A model generated the notes under the pieces. The model ran no database searches. It worked only from the letters and a program-made list of their open reading frames with translations, and had not been told where the DNA came from. From positions 2,014,885 through 2,078,884 of the forward strand of contig CABFPE010000053.1 of NCBI GenBank assembly GCA_900660155.1: DNA of 64,000 nucleotides, in the 5' to 3' direction. This DNA comes from Hofstenia miamia. Its lineage: Eukaryota > Xenacoelomorpha > Acoela > Hofsteniidae. Shown here in pieces: positions 1 to 12,425 of this stretch (the stretch's first letter is position 1; each line of letters starts with the position of its first letter). The position numbers were made by a program, and so were the translations under genes.

Positions 1-2330
1 GTGCAACCAGTATAGATAAATGTGGAAAATAAAAAAAGTTTCACATGGAGCTATTGATTATCTAGAGAATGATATATTATTTATACCCATAGCGTCAAAA
101 TTGACTTTGCAGCAGCCTTCTGAATATTGACTATCGCATTGTTAAAAGCGTTTGGCTCTTGCCTGTTCAATGACAAGTAAACAAAAGAAAGTTATGTAAT
201 AAATATGAGAATTTTAATCGATCGCATTTATTGCTCTAAAAATGGTAAAAATTTATGAAATCGAAAAAATAAAAATAAGTTTGTCGTAGAGATATTCAGT
301 GCGCATCGAATGATATTTAAACTGTATTCATATAATAAAAAATTTATATTACGAACTTCGGATTAATATTAATGATAGTATAGATTTCTTAATTCTACTC
401 ATCAAATGATATATTAAGCGAAAGATTGAATTGAAATAAGAAAATTTTTAATTTTCGGCCAACACAAAAAATTGAATATAGAAAGGTTTGAATGATCTTT
501 CAAATTCATATAAGGAATAAAACTATTACGAATAGATTGGAATTGAACCAATGTCTCTCATCAGCAAATGATGAGTGTGATACCACTTCACTACTATTCG
601 CAAATAATACAATAGCAATACAAAAATTGCCTAACAATTTTTTAAAAACACTTGAGTTAAACACTAATTTCATCTTCGAAGTAATTCACCTAACCCCAAA
701 TTCCTCGTTTTTTATAATATTTTAATGTTTTAAGATCTATATTAGAGCCACGAGGCGCCTTGGCGCTGAGATATTGTTTGTTTTAAATAATATAATAATG
801 TAGTATTAGAATATACAACTAAATATGGTATTTTTATTGCCAATTCTTTAGGATTAGGCTCTTTTTCAATACTAATTTTATGTATTTTAATTTACAGAAT
901 TAAGAATTACAATCTGGCAATAAATTAGTATAAAAAAATATCATAAAATTCACATATATTTCAGGAAGTTTAATTTGAAAATATTCGCCCTGAACGCGAC
1001 TTTTAAGTATGGAATAAATATTTGCAAGATTCTAAAAATTGCTAACATTTTGAGAAATTTTATCAATAAATTTTCAGCCTTAATATGGAAATTGTGGTCT
1101 ATTTGTAAATTAATATAAATTTGCATTTACTAACAGAAAGTTATTTAATAAAAATGCAGATTTTAATTGATCGGATTTATCGTTCTAAAATGGTAAACAA
1201 TTTTGAAATCGAAAAATTGACTTTGTAGTAGCCTTCTGAAATGTGACTACGGTATTAATAAAATCGATGGGTTGTAGACAGGTCAAGGACAAAGGAATTG
1301 CATTTGCTGACAGAAAGTTATGTAATAAAATGACTATTTTAATCGATCGCATTAATCGTCCTAAAAACAGTAAAAATAGATGAAACCGAAAAAATAAAAA
1401 TCAGTTTATAGTAGAACTATTCAGCGTGCATTGAATGATATTTAAACTGTATTCATAACATTAAAATTCATGGAGCTATAGGTCTCCAAAGATAGTCTAC
1501 CCTATAAATTATAATATTCGATTGTAAGAAGAGTGCTAAAATTGACAATTACTATTGGCGAATTCAGTGGAACGAGATTTGTTATATCCCTAAAATAGAA
1601 TATAGTTTCACATGGAACTAGTCATTGTGTAAATTTTCATATATAACCCTAATCCATAAGGTCAAAAGTCGCGTAGCTATCGGATTCCGAAATGGGTAAG
1701 TTGATATTCTATTACTAATAAGAGAAGTGTTAAAATTGACAATTTCTTTTGGCCAATGCTGTGCAACCAGTCTAGGTAAATTCGAAAAACAAAAAACATC
1801 GAATTGTATTTTAACTGTGTCCATATCATAAAAAGTCATGAAGATATAGGTATCCAAAGTTGGTCTACTCTATTAATTAATAATCGAAACCTACAAAAGT
1901 GAAAAATTGATAATTTCTTTTGGCCGACACTGTCCAACCAGTATAGATAAATCCAAGAAATAAAAAAAAGCTTCACATGGGACTAAAGATTTCCTAAAAT
2001 TGGATATATAACCCTAGTCTATAATGTGAAAACTCGCGGAGGAATAGGGTTCCGAAATGCGTCAGTTAATATAGTGGAAAGTTTATTGAAAGTTATTATA
2101 AAAATTAAAAATTTATATTGGGCAATGCTATGGCATGCCAATTGATAAATCCAAAAAATAGAAAGTAGTTTTACATGGAGCTAGAGATTGTCTACATAAT
2201 GATATGTAAACCTAATCCATAAAGTCAAAACTCGCGTAGCTATAGGATTCCGAAATGCGTCAGTTTATAGAAGCGAAAAAGCTATAAAGACAGTTATATA
2301 TAGCAGAAGCCCTAATGCCTCAAATTATAT
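1..2330. repeat. Decayed field of interleaved repeats
   Basis: Several phrases recur with drift. One block (GTGCAACCAGTATAGATAAAT, then TTTCACATGGAGCTA, then AAACTCGCGTAGCTATAGG and TCCGAAATGCGTCAGTT) is seen starting near 1, 1570, 1750, 1925 and 2120. A second block (AATCGATCGCATT, then GAAATCGAAAAAATAAAAAT, then GAATGATATTTAAACTGT) is seen near 200, 1150 and 1330. Spacing is irregular and copies are partial, so this is an old array or nested fragments. The only ORFs are short and unconvincing, including 77 codons at 492-725. Confidence 0.6.
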
Positions 2331-2364
2331 ATCACATTTAGTTTCCAGTCTTCTATTTTAAGTA

Positions 2365-2396
2365 GTTCCCCCCTCTGACACAGCAAAGGGGGGAAC
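2365..2396. other. GC-rich hairpin at left edge of the 2.24-kb array
   Basis: A perfect 9-bp stem, GTTCCCCCC with GGGGGGAAC, encloses a 14-base loop TCTGACACAGCAAA. It stands out in very AT-rich DNA. The loop resembles the loops of the hairpins near 3516, 5765 and 8001. Confidence 0.75.
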
Positions 2397-2439
2397 GGTC
2401 ACATATATAAATGATACACTTTAGTTTTTAATAAACCTA

Positions 2440-3612
2440 TATCTAAATTCCTTTAAATAGAGTCGAATTTTCAAGGGTTTTCATGTTATAACTCACAAAC
2501 CCTATGTCAGAGATACTTGAAAATTTAATAGCATTGATAAACCATATACTATTAGCTAGTATTAAAATATCAGAGCAATCTACAACATAGTTTTTGTGAT
2601 TGTAGCTTAAATGCCTTAAAAGTAGCATTTCCAAAAAGCATCCCATTACATTTGTTTAAAATTGAAAAGAGTACCCTTCGTGCGGTTTTCGAGAATAAGC
2701 GTAATTTTTATCGCGTTTGGGCATGCTATAGCTCATTCGAAAGCTCTTTTCATTCTGCAGGTTTCATCTGAATACCCAAAAGCCATAGCTTTTAAACTGA
2801 CGGAGGTATTAACTGTCAAATTTGAAAGGGCCTGTGTTTTTGATGAAATTTGAGATTTCTGGAGGCCGTAGCTCGGTCAATTTTGAACGGATCTTCAATA
2901 TTTTTTTATAGAAAGGTAGAACTTTGAAAGATCTTTCGAATGCATATTAATTATGGCCACTTTTCATATAAAAATACAAAAACGCTTCTTGTTTTAACTA
3001 TTTTTCGCTTATTTTCAATTTTCTCAAAATTTTGGTGTATAGAACTTTTTAAATATTGATCGGAGACCCCTACATATATTCTATAAAAGATGCGCCTCTT
3101 CAAGAGCTTTCGAATGAATACCATATTGACCCATTTTGAAGAAAAAAAATTTTTTGGTTTCCTCAATAATTTTTTTTTGAAAAATTTTTTTTTCGAAATT
3201 TTGAAAAATTTTTATACCATCGTGTACCTCTAGTCTTGGCGGCAAAACTTAGTGAAGAGCTAAGGCATAAATTCTCAATAGTTTTAGAGCTACAGCCCCT
3301 CAAAGTTGAAAAACCAGGATTTTTTTGAAATTTTCGAAAACAAAATGGCCGTAGCTCAAAAACTAGAAAGGTTTTTTGAAATTTTGACATTAAAAAAATA
3401 ATCTACGTAAAAAGTTTTAGAATGAATGTGCAAAAAGCTAAGATTTATTTCGAATAGTTTAGAATTTACCAGTTTTAGTTCCCTGCCTCCCTATGTATAA
3501 AAAACAATAATAAGAGGGCGCCTCTAGCGTGGCAGCAAAGGCGCCCAAATCGAATAGAGTTGTCAGAGGGACCCACCACCAAGTTGGAGGCGGATAGGTG
3601 CGCCTGTGGCAC
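2440..3612. repeat. 2.24-kb array, unit 1 (right part only, diverged)
   Basis: This is homologous to 4690-5862 and 6930-8096. It carries the shared minus-strand 60-odd-codon frame (MGC-LEMLLLRHLSY...), which is not credible as a gene because it merely follows the repeat. The unit contains recurring phrases such as AAGAGCTTTCGAATGAATAC and GCCGTAGCTC. It lacks the ~1.07-kb spacer segment that precedes the other two units. Confidence 0.85.
3516..3546. other. GC-rich hairpin of unit 1
   Basis: GGGCGCCT pairs perfectly with AGGCGCCC around the 15-base loop CTAGCGTGGCAGCAA. It is followed by GTCAGAGGGACC and the block end GCCTGTGGCAC, as in the other units, but the stem sequence is different. Confidence 0.75.
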
Positions 3613-5862
3613 TAAATTCATTTATAAGTAATTATTTATTTTCTTCTTCAGATAGTATTCAATTGTATTTGGAGATAAGAATTTAGATTTTGTTGATGGA
3701 GTACACTAGGATCAGTAGGGATCATGATCATCATTAAATAATGTGATCTTAGGTAATTCATTGTTGAAGTAAATTGGAAATGTTGTAAAATTGATTTTAA
3801 TAACTTTGAAGAGGTAATGCAATAGTTAATTTATTGCTGAAGTTTATTTGTAGTTTAATTATTCTAAATTGGGATCATTGAGGTGATCTTAAGGATTTTC
3901 GTGGTTTAGATTACTGAAGAATGACTAAAATATCGATAATAGTTCAAGTTAATGTGTGAACAGTGATTGAAGTTAAGAATATATTAGTTAAATTATTGGA
4001 TAATTAATATTGAGGATACCAGGCAAAGCCTGGGAAAGGATGGGGTTCTTAGTATTTACATATCTTGTGACAATTTTTACATCTTCAAGAATCCTTCAGA
4101 TTCCCTCAGATGAAAAAATTGTATTGTTTGCCATAATTGACAAAGTAATTTCAGCCTAAAATTACAATATATCATCATCATAGAGGTTCTAGAGATTCAC
4201 ATCATATGGAAAAGCATATAGTTATTATGCGAATAGGTTATTTGAATTTATCATACCATATTGACAGTGATTTCATGTAAAATTCATAGACTATTGCAGT
4301 GTAATAGTAAGATATTTCAACAAATGGTTAAATTTTCAGAAATTTTAAATGCTATAATCATTGTTGTTAAGTCAATAATGGTCTGAAATTAAAATTTTTT
4401 TCACCATTCTCTAGAGAATTTTATAGCGCAAGTATTGAATATAAACAATCAATACATATTTATAATAATAAAGGCGCTAGAATTTTTAACATTTTGAAAG
4501 GCCGTAATTTTTATGCAATTTTAACCAACTAACCAAATTTGAGACCCTAATGCTCGGTCAATATTGAACCAATTTCAAAAATTTTTACATTTTTAAGTAG
4601 GAATTGAATAGTTCTACATTACAAAAATAATATATCAACATATTTATAAACGCTTATCAGGCTCCATGCTTAAGATTTCTAAATTACATGTAATATAAAG
4701 CTATATTTCTAGGATTTTGCTGCTAAATCTCAAAAACCCTATGTAAGAGATACTTGAAAATTTAATAGCATTGATAAACCATATAGTACTAGGTAGTATT
4801 AAAATATCAGAGCAATCTACAACATAGTTTTTGCGATCGTAGCTTAAATGCCTTAAAAGTAGCATTTCCAAAGTGCATCCCATTACATTTGCTTAAAACT
4901 GATAAGAGTACCCTTCGTGCGGTTTTCGAGAATAAGCGTAATTTTTATCGCGTTCGGGCATACTATAGCTCATTCGAAAGCTCTTTTCATTCTGCAGATT
5001 TCTTCTTCATATAAGAAAGTCGTATCTTTAATATTGACGACGCTAAAAATTCACAAACTTTAAAAATCGAAACTTTTTTTCAAAATTTCAGATTTCTGGA
5101 GGCCCTAGCTCAGTCAGTTTTTATCCGAATTGAAAAATTTTTTCATAGGAATGTAGCGCTTCAAAAGTACTTTCGAATGCATATTTACGATTGGCACTTT
5201 TAAAAAAATAAACTCGACCGCTTTTGAATTTAGATATTTTCGTGTTTTTTGGGTATACCCCAAAATTTCAACCTCAATTATTAAGAAAACTAACTATACG
5301 CACCGCAATATGACCTTTAGAAAAAAGATGCGCATGGAAAAGAGCTTTCGAATGATACCCATATTGACCTGTTTTGCAACCAAAAAATTTTTTGGTTTCT
5401 TCACTAATTTTTTTTTGAAAAAATTTTTTTTCGAATTTTTGAAAAATTTTTACATATTCTTGTAGCTCTAGTTTATGCGGCAAAAGTTAGTCAAGAGCTA
5501 AGGCATGAATTCTCAAACCATTTGGCGCTGTAGGCCCTCAAAGTTGGAAAACCAAGATTTTTTTGAATTTTTTGACGACAAATGCGTCATAGCAAAAAAA
5601 CGGCGTGGTAGAGTTTTCTGGAACCTTTTCTAAAATAATCTACGCAAAAAGTTGCTTAAACAATGTACTCTCCGTTATATCAATATCTTCTTAGTATAGG
5701 ATTTACCATTTAGGTTTTACGTTTTTGTATGTATATTTCCGTTCAACAGACTACCCACACTTGGAGGCCCTTCTGACGCGGCGGTCCTACGGGCCTGAAT
5801 CATATTATTATGGTCAGAGGACCTTCCACCTAGGGATGCTTTGGATTAGGGCCTGTGGCACT
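3612..5862. repeat. 2.24-kb array, unit 2
   Basis: The spacer segment (3612-4690) starts with AT-rich DNA containing GATGGAGTACACTAGGATCA and includes GGCAAAGCCTGGGAAAGGAT. It is followed by the block homologous to unit 1. The offset to unit 3 is about 2236-2241 bases. Long stretches match unit 3 nearly base for base, so these two units duplicated recently. Confidence 0.9.
5765..5823. other. GC-rich hairpin pair of unit 2
   Basis: AGGCCC (5765-5770) pairs with GGGCCT (5791-5796). A competing helix, GGTCCT (5783-5788) with AGGACC (5818-5823), is also perfect, so two mutually exclusive folds are possible. Confidence 0.65.
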
Positions 5863-8115
5863 TTATAAGTAATAAATAACTATTGTTTTAGATAGTATTA
5901 AATATTATTTTTAACATAAGAATTTAGATTTTATTGATGGAGTACAATAGGATCAGTAAGGATCATCATCATCATTAATTTTTGTGATCATAGGTAAATT
6001 GTTGTTGAAGTAAATTGGAAATGTTGTAAAATTAATTTTAATAAGTTTGAAGAGGTAATGCAATAGTTAATTTATTGTTGAAGTTTATTTGGAGTTGAAT
6101 TATTCTAAGTTGGGATCATTGAGGTGATCTTAAGGATTTTCGTGGTTTAGATTGCTGAAGAATGACTAAAATATAGATAATAGTTCAAGTTAATGTGTGA
6201 AGATTGATTGAAGTTAAGAATATATTAGTTAAAATATTGGATAATTAATATTGAGGATGCCAGGCAAAGCCTGGGAAAGGATGGGGTTCTTAGTATTTAC
6301 ATATCTTGTGACAATTTTTACATCTTCAAGAATCCTTCAGATTCCCTCAGATGAAAAAATTGTATTGTTTACCATAATTGATAGTGAAATTTCAGCCTAA
6401 AATGACAATGTATCATCATCATAGAGGTTCTAGAGATTCACATCATATGGAAAAGCATATAGTTATTATGCAAATAGGTTACTTGAATTTATCATACCAT
6501 ATTGACAGTGATTTCATGTAAAATTCATAGACTATAGCAGTGTAATTGTAAGATATTTCAATAAATTCCATAATTTTCAGAAATCCCAAATGTTAAAATC
6601 ATTGTTGTCAAGTCAATAATGATCCGAATTTGAAATTTTTTTCACCATTCTCTAGAAAATTTTATAGCGCAAGTATTGAATATAAACAATCAATACATAT
6701 TTATAATAATAAAGGCGCTAGAATTTTTAACATTTTGAAAGGCCGTAATTTTTATGCAATTTTAACCAACTAACCAAATTTGAGACCCTAATGCTCGGTC
6801 AATATTGAACCAATTTAAAAAATTTTTACATTTTTAAGTAGGAATTAAATAGCTCTACATTGCAAAAATAATATATCAACATATTTATAATAGCTTGGCA
6901 GGCTCCGTGCTTAAGATTTCTAAATTACATGTAATATAAAGCTATATTTTTAGGTATTTGCTGCTAAAGCTCACAAACCCTATGTAAGAGATACTTGAAA
7001 ATTTAATAGCATTGATAAACCATATAGTACTAGGTAGTATTAAAATATCAGAGCAATCTACAACATAGTTTTTGCGATCGTAGCTTAAATGCCTTAAAAG
7101 TAGCATTTCCAAAGTGCATCCCATTACATTTGCTTAAAACTGATAAGAGTACCCTTCGTGCGGTTTTCGAGAATAAGCGTAATTTTTATCGCGTTCGGGC
7201 ATACTATAGCTCATTCGAAAGCTCTTTTCATTCTGCAGATTTCATCTTAATACAAGAAAGTCATATCTTTAATATTGACGACGCTAAAAATTCACAAACT
7301 TTAAAAATCGAAACTTTTTTTCAAAATTTCAGATTTCTGGAGGCCCTAGCTCAGTCAGTTTTTATCCGAATTGAAAAATTTTTTAATAGGAATGTAGCGC
7401 TTCAAAAGTACTTTCGAATGCATATTTACGATTGGCACTTTTATAAAAAAAAATACCATCGCGATCGAATATTCGAAATTTTTGACTTTTTGGGTATACC
7501 CCAAAATTTCAACCTCAATTATTAAGAAAACTAACTATACGGGCCGCAATATGACCTTTAGAAAAAAGATGCGCATGGAAAAGAGCTTTCGAATGATACC
7601 CATATTGACCTGTTTTGCAACCAAAAAATTTTTTGGTTTCTTCACTAATTTTTTTTTGAAAAAATTTTTTTTCGAATTTTTGAAAAATTTTTACATATTC
7701 TTGTAGCTCTAGTTTATGCGGCAAAAGTTAGTCAAGAGCTAAGGCATGAATTCTCAAACCATTTGGCGCTGTAGGCTCTCAAAGTTGAAAAACCAAGATT
7801 TTTTTGAATTTTTTAACGACAAATGCGTCATAGCAAAAAAACGGCGTGGTAGAGTTTTCTGGAACCTTTTTTAAAATAATCTACGCAAAAAGTTGCTTAA
7901 ACAATGTACTCTCCGTTATATCAATATCTTCTTAGTATAGGATTTAGCAAAAATTTTATATAATATTCTATATATAGATAGGGTGGAAACAAACAACTGA
8001 AGGCCCTTCTGACGCGGCGGTCCTACGGGCCTGAATCATATTATTATGGTCAGAGGACCTTCCACCTAGGGATGCTTTTGAGGGGGCCTGTGGCACAAAA
8101 TAATGGCCTGTGGCA
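5862..8115. repeat. 2.24-kb array, unit 3 and array end
   Basis: This repeats the spacer and block of unit 2 with very few differences, apart from small changes near 7440-7490 and 7950-8000. The right end carries GGCCTGTGGCAC twice within 30 bases, then the homology stops. The 131-codon plus-strand frame at 7130-7525 is closed in unit 2 and is not a conserved gene. Confidence 0.9.
8001..8032. other. GC-rich hairpin of unit 3
   Basis: AGGCCC (8001-8006) pairs with GGGCCT (8027-8032). The loop is the same as in unit 2, and the downstream GTCAGAGGACC is also kept. Confidence 0.65.
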
Positions 8116-8590
8116 CAATTTTATGTTATTTGTTTTAATATTTTATAGAATCACTACTTTTTAATCTTACATTATTTGTCAAATTAACTTTCAATATTTT
8201 TAAACTTCTCACTCTTTATTTTAAACAAGCATACCATATTGTGAATACATTAGATGACAATAGCATGCACTTTGTCTGTATTACATATATTCTAAAACTT
8301 CTACAATGCTTACATTTTCCATTAAAGTCATTATTCTGTAAATGGCTTAAAATTACACTGTTGTTATTCATTATTTCTAAAGTCATATTGCGCTTACATT
8401 CTCAAAAACAATAAAACCCTAACCCACCCATCCCTCATCTAACACCCCCCTTTACCTTTTCTAACATGACAACAACTTTAAAAAATGCAACTGTATATTA
8501 CAATTTAGAGTTAATGTCTGTAAATTTAGGGCAAATTAACTAGTGTTATTTATTGTTAAAAAACTGAGTGGGAAATTAACTTGTATATTT
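8116..8590. other. AT-rich stretch, nothing recognised
   Basis: No frame, repeat pair or structure that I can support. It includes a C-rich patch near 8415-8460. Confidence 0.5.
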
Positions 8591-8596
8591 GTATAA

Positions 8597-9605
8597 AAAA
8601 GTAGAGAGCAGTGTGTAATATAAAAGTATCATCCACTCTGAAAATATTCTGTACTGAAATATAAAAATAATATTGATATTTACTTAATCCTGTACAATTT
8701 AATAATTAGATTAATTTCATAAAAATTGAAGTAAAAACCAACAAAACACATTTACAAAGGAAAAACAACAATCGATTTTAAAAGTCAACAAACAGTTTCT
8801 TAAAAATAAGCATCAAATATATTTATGACAATAGCAAAAACCAAATAAGTGTAATTAATTTCTTTCAATCAACTTCGTATTATGAGACTTGTTTCTCACA
8901 CTGCGAATCCTTTTTCCTTTAATGATATGGCTATCACTATGAATTCATCCATATTAGCATCTAAAGTAAAAAACGGTGTTGAATTAAGATACATACTCCA
9001 CTTTAAAAATATTTTCTGTTAAAATAAAAAATTCATAACGAAAATAATGTAATGATATTTAGTTAATTCTATTGAATTTATTCATTAAAACGATTTTACC
9101 AAAATAAATTTTAAGAGCAAAACAAATTTTATAAAGAAAAACAATCGATTTTAAAAAGTCAACATAAACACTTAAAAATAAACATCAAATCTAATTATGA
9201 CAATGGCAAAAACCAAATAAATGTAATTAATTTCTTCAACAAACTTTGCATTACGAGATGTGTTTCTTACACTGCTTATCTTTTTGTATCAATTCATACA
9301 TGATTGTGTTCAAAAAATAACAAAAAAGTAGACAGTAGTGTAAATATAAAAACATTATCCACTTTGAAAATATCTTGTACTGAAATAAAAAAATTGAAAT
9401 ATAAAATGTATTGATATTCATTGAGTACAAAAAAATTTAATCATTAGAATACCTTAACGAAAATTTATTGAAAAAGCAACAAAACACATTCTATAAAGAA
9501 AAAACAATCGATTCAACAAAAACACGTTTTAAAAATAAATATTAAATGTAAACTCTATATGAGAAGTGTTTTTTACAACACGAATCCTTATTGTATCAAT
9601 ATTCA
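8597..9605. repeat. Old tandem array, three units of about 360 bp
   Basis: Units begin near 8597, 8967 and 9324. Each holds a phrase like AAAGTAGA-AG-GTGTAAT, then TCCACTTTGAAAATAT, AACAATCGATT, ACTTAAAAATAA-CATCAAAT and a final CACTGCGAATCC or similar. Copies differ at many positions, so the array is old. Confidence 0.7.
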
Positions 9606-10010
9606 AAAAAATTGCAACCATGAAAAATATAAAATACACTTTAACAATGGTTGCATTAAACTTAAAGAAACTATTTAATAAGTATAAAGAAAAATACAAC
9701 ATTGACTCAAGTTCTTCTGAGAACGATTCCCAAACTATTACCAACATCAGCGCTACATCTTCCCAACAATAATAATTATAGTAAATCCTTGGAAAAGGCT
9801 ATCAATTCATCGTAAGTAGCGCCTAAAATGTTATTTGATAATTTACACTTAACAGAAAATTTCTTAAAATATAAGCAATATAAATTAGATAAATTCAACG
9901 GTAGAATTACAATGTTAACATAACAATCAAATCCCCACGCTTTAATTAAGAGGAATGTCTCTACGGGAAGTCAACGAAGTCTTGATAACGCGCGCGCCTT
10001 ATCATTACTG
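9490..10010. repeat. Direct repeat, copy 1 (partner 10870-11345)
   Basis: This shares AAAACAATCGATTCAACAAA, a 51-codon open frame starting ATGAAAAATATAAAATACAC, and the end AATTAAGAGGAA-G followed by GAAGTCTTGATAAC with its partner. It also overlaps the third unit of the preceding tandem array, so the two families are one. Confidence 0.8.
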
Positions 10011-10869
10011 AACAATTAAGCACTAGAATGAAAATCACATGTTTCGTACGTACTATGTTATAAAAATTTAACCAGAGCATACTAGGAAATGAATGTGAGT
10101 GTTAGTCACTTGAACATATACCTTTGTGACAAATTGGTATACAAGAATATAAATGAAGTATTTTCACTATCATGTTTTGATTAGGATGATTACATTTTAA
10201 GAAAAGAATTATTTCAGAAATCTTATTAAAATTTCTATTTTGTAGAGGTGCTGCATAGAAATTAATCCCCATAGTATTTACAAATATTATTTTTTAATTT
10301 TGCCTCAAAATCTTATGATAGATGTACATCAATTTTGCAAAAACAGAACCATTTGAAATTTTTTATTAAAGCTAGGATATTAGTTGGTTAACAAGTGTGG
10401 CCTAGATGTAAAATAAGCATACCAATTTTAAAGGTAAAAGTATTGTCTCAAATAAAATATGAATATTTTTAATTTCTTTATTTATGCTGCAGTGTACATT
10501 AGTATTCATACAGTAGGCTTGGAAATTAACTCTATTTGACGCATACAACATCAGATATGCCGTCAGCCTCATAATATTCCAAAGACCAAACTAAATTAGT
10601 TCATTTTCACTGTTACATTGTTTAAGATTATAATAACAGCTAAGATTCTATTAATAAATCTAAACAAACTCATATTGATAAGCATTACTGACGAATAGAT
10701 CCGGGTTGTATCCCGGACGTTTATTGAATTCCAATATAAACTCAATTTTAAAAAATGCCACAGAGTATAAGGATATCCAAATATATATTGAAATTTAACA
10801 TCAAATGGTATTACATGTATGGGCAATAAATTTTTACATTTAATAAATAGACCTTAACGAATTTGTAAG
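10011..10869. other. Spacer between the direct repeats, nothing recognised
   Basis: AT-rich DNA with no convincing frame. A 76-codon minus frame at 10596-10826 has no recognisable motif. Confidence 0.4.
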
Positions 10870-11345
10870 AAAACACATTCTATAAAGAAAAAACAATCGA
10901 TTCAACAAAAACATTTTTAAAAATAACTATTACATGTAATTGTAATATAACATCATAAAAATTGCAACCATGAAAAATATAAAATACACTTTAAGAATGG
11001 TTGCATTAAATTTAAAGAAAGCATTAGATAAGAATAAAGAAATATACAACATTGACTCATGTTCTTCTGAGAACGATTCCCAAACTATTACCAACATTAG
11101 GCCTACATCTTCCCAACAACTTCAATTATAGTCAATCCCTTATGAAAAGGCTATGAATTCATCGAAAGTAGCACCTAAACAGAAAATTTCTCAAAATATA
11201 AGCAAGGATAATATAAAATAAATTAATTCAATGTTAAAATTACAATGCTAACAAAACAATCAAATCCTCATTTGTTAATTAAGAGGAACGTTTCTACTGG
11301 AAGTCGGTGAAGTCTTGATAACTAGTGCGCCTTATTACTGACAAT
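10870..11345. repeat. Direct repeat, copy 2
   Basis: This matches 9490-10010 with small deletions. The shared short frame (starting near 10970) differs from copy 1 at about 12 positions, about 10 of them changing the amino acid, which does not suggest a protein under selection. Confidence 0.8.
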
Positions 11346-11619
11346 AATAATGATACAAACATGATAATGAATAGAGTTAAAATATGGGCTCTCTGAATTC
11401 AAAAGGTTTTTCACAAGAAATGGTAGTAAACATAGAATTAACACTCTTAGCAGAAGCACATTAATGACAAAGATCTTTGAAAAACAATTATTGATATCCA
11501 TATTTCTTGAGATGCATACAACGAATTACTTAATTAACTATCCAATTACAAAGGCGGTGAATAATATATAAATTTAAGCAAAATATTGCCAATATCATTC
11601 TACAATGTCAACTCTTGGG

Positions 11620-11829
11620 CCTGAAGAAGAAACTTAATCCGATAGAATAAAGGAAAAAAGCATTGCAAGAGCACTATAAATAAAATGAAAACAGGCGATT
11701 GAATATAAAGCGTCAAAGAGTTACCAATTACATTAAAGAATTAAATCAAATACGATCTAAAGAAGTAGTAGATGCGCGAATAATAATAATAGATAAGAAC
11801 TATTCATTGCAATATACTGTTGTAGTTAA
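11620..11829. repeat. 0.22-kb tandem unit 1
   Basis: Starts CCTGAAGAAGAAACTTAATC and ends TATACTGTTGTAGTTAAA. It is homologous to the next two units but shorter, and is separated from unit 2 by 45 unrelated bases. Confidence 0.85.
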
Positions 11830-11874
11830 ACACAGAGTGCTACAGTAAATGAAAACAATAATGGTATATCTTAA

Positions 11875-12097
11875 GTCAAGGTGCCTGAAGAAGAACCTTA
11901 ATCTGATAGAATAAAGGAAAAAAAGCATTGCAAGAGCACTATAAATAAAATGAAAACAGGCGATTGAATATAAAACGTCAAAGTATTACCCAATATATTA
12001 AAGAATTAAATCGAACACAATCTAAAGAAGTAGTAGATGCGCGAATAATAATAATAATAGATAAGAACTATTCATTGCAATATACTGTTGTAGTTAA
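11875..12097. repeat. 0.22-kb tandem unit 2
   Basis: Starts GTCAAGGTGCCTGAAGAAG and ends TGTTGTAGTTAA, immediately before the single N at 12098. Identity to unit 3 is about 95%. Confidence 0.9.
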
Positions 12098-12098
12098 N

Positions 12099-12320
12099 GT
12101 CAAGGTGCGTGAAGAAAAAACTTAATCTGATAGAATAAAGGAAAAAAAGCATTGCAAGAGCACTATAAATAAAATGAAAACAGGCGATTGAATATAAAGC
12201 GTCAAAGTATTACCCAATATATTAAAGAATTAAATCAAATACGATCTAAAGAGTTAGTAGATGCGCGAATAATAATAATAATAGATAAGAACTATTCATT
12301 GCAATATACTGTTGTAGTTT
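12099..12320. repeat. 0.22-kb tandem unit 3
   Basis: Starts directly after the N with GTCAAGGTGCGTGAAGAA. It could be a true third unit or the other allele joined end to end. Confidence 0.85.
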
Positions 12321-12334
12321 AAAAATGCATCCGA

Positions 12335-12425
12335 TTACCGATTAAAATACAAAATATTGTCTCCTTATTATCAAATTCAAATGCATGTTATCAATATTAT
12401 TTAAATTCTAATTTGGCCAACTCGC
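12335..12425. repeat. Left direct repeat flanking the LINE
   Basis: AATGCAT, then ATCAAATTCAAATGCATG and ATTTAAATTCTAATTTGG. A diverged copy in the same orientation lies at 15140-15235, on the other side of the LINE. Confidence 0.6.

Noticed and set aside
4701-4883. Minus-strand 60-67-codon frames shared by all three array units (MGC-LEMLLLRHLSY)
   Set aside because: The frame is kept because the DNA repeats are similar; no start context, domain or partner exon is visible.
7130-7525. 131-codon plus frame in unit 3 of the 2.24-kb array
   Set aside because: It is closed in the near-identical unit 2 and in unit 1, and shows no domain.
9566-9772. Small ORF MKNIKYTL... present in both copies of the 0.5-kb direct repeat
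   Set aside because: Over 50 codons the copies differ at about 12 bases, about 10 of them amino-acid changing. That is not the pattern of a conserved protein; the frame just follows the repeat.
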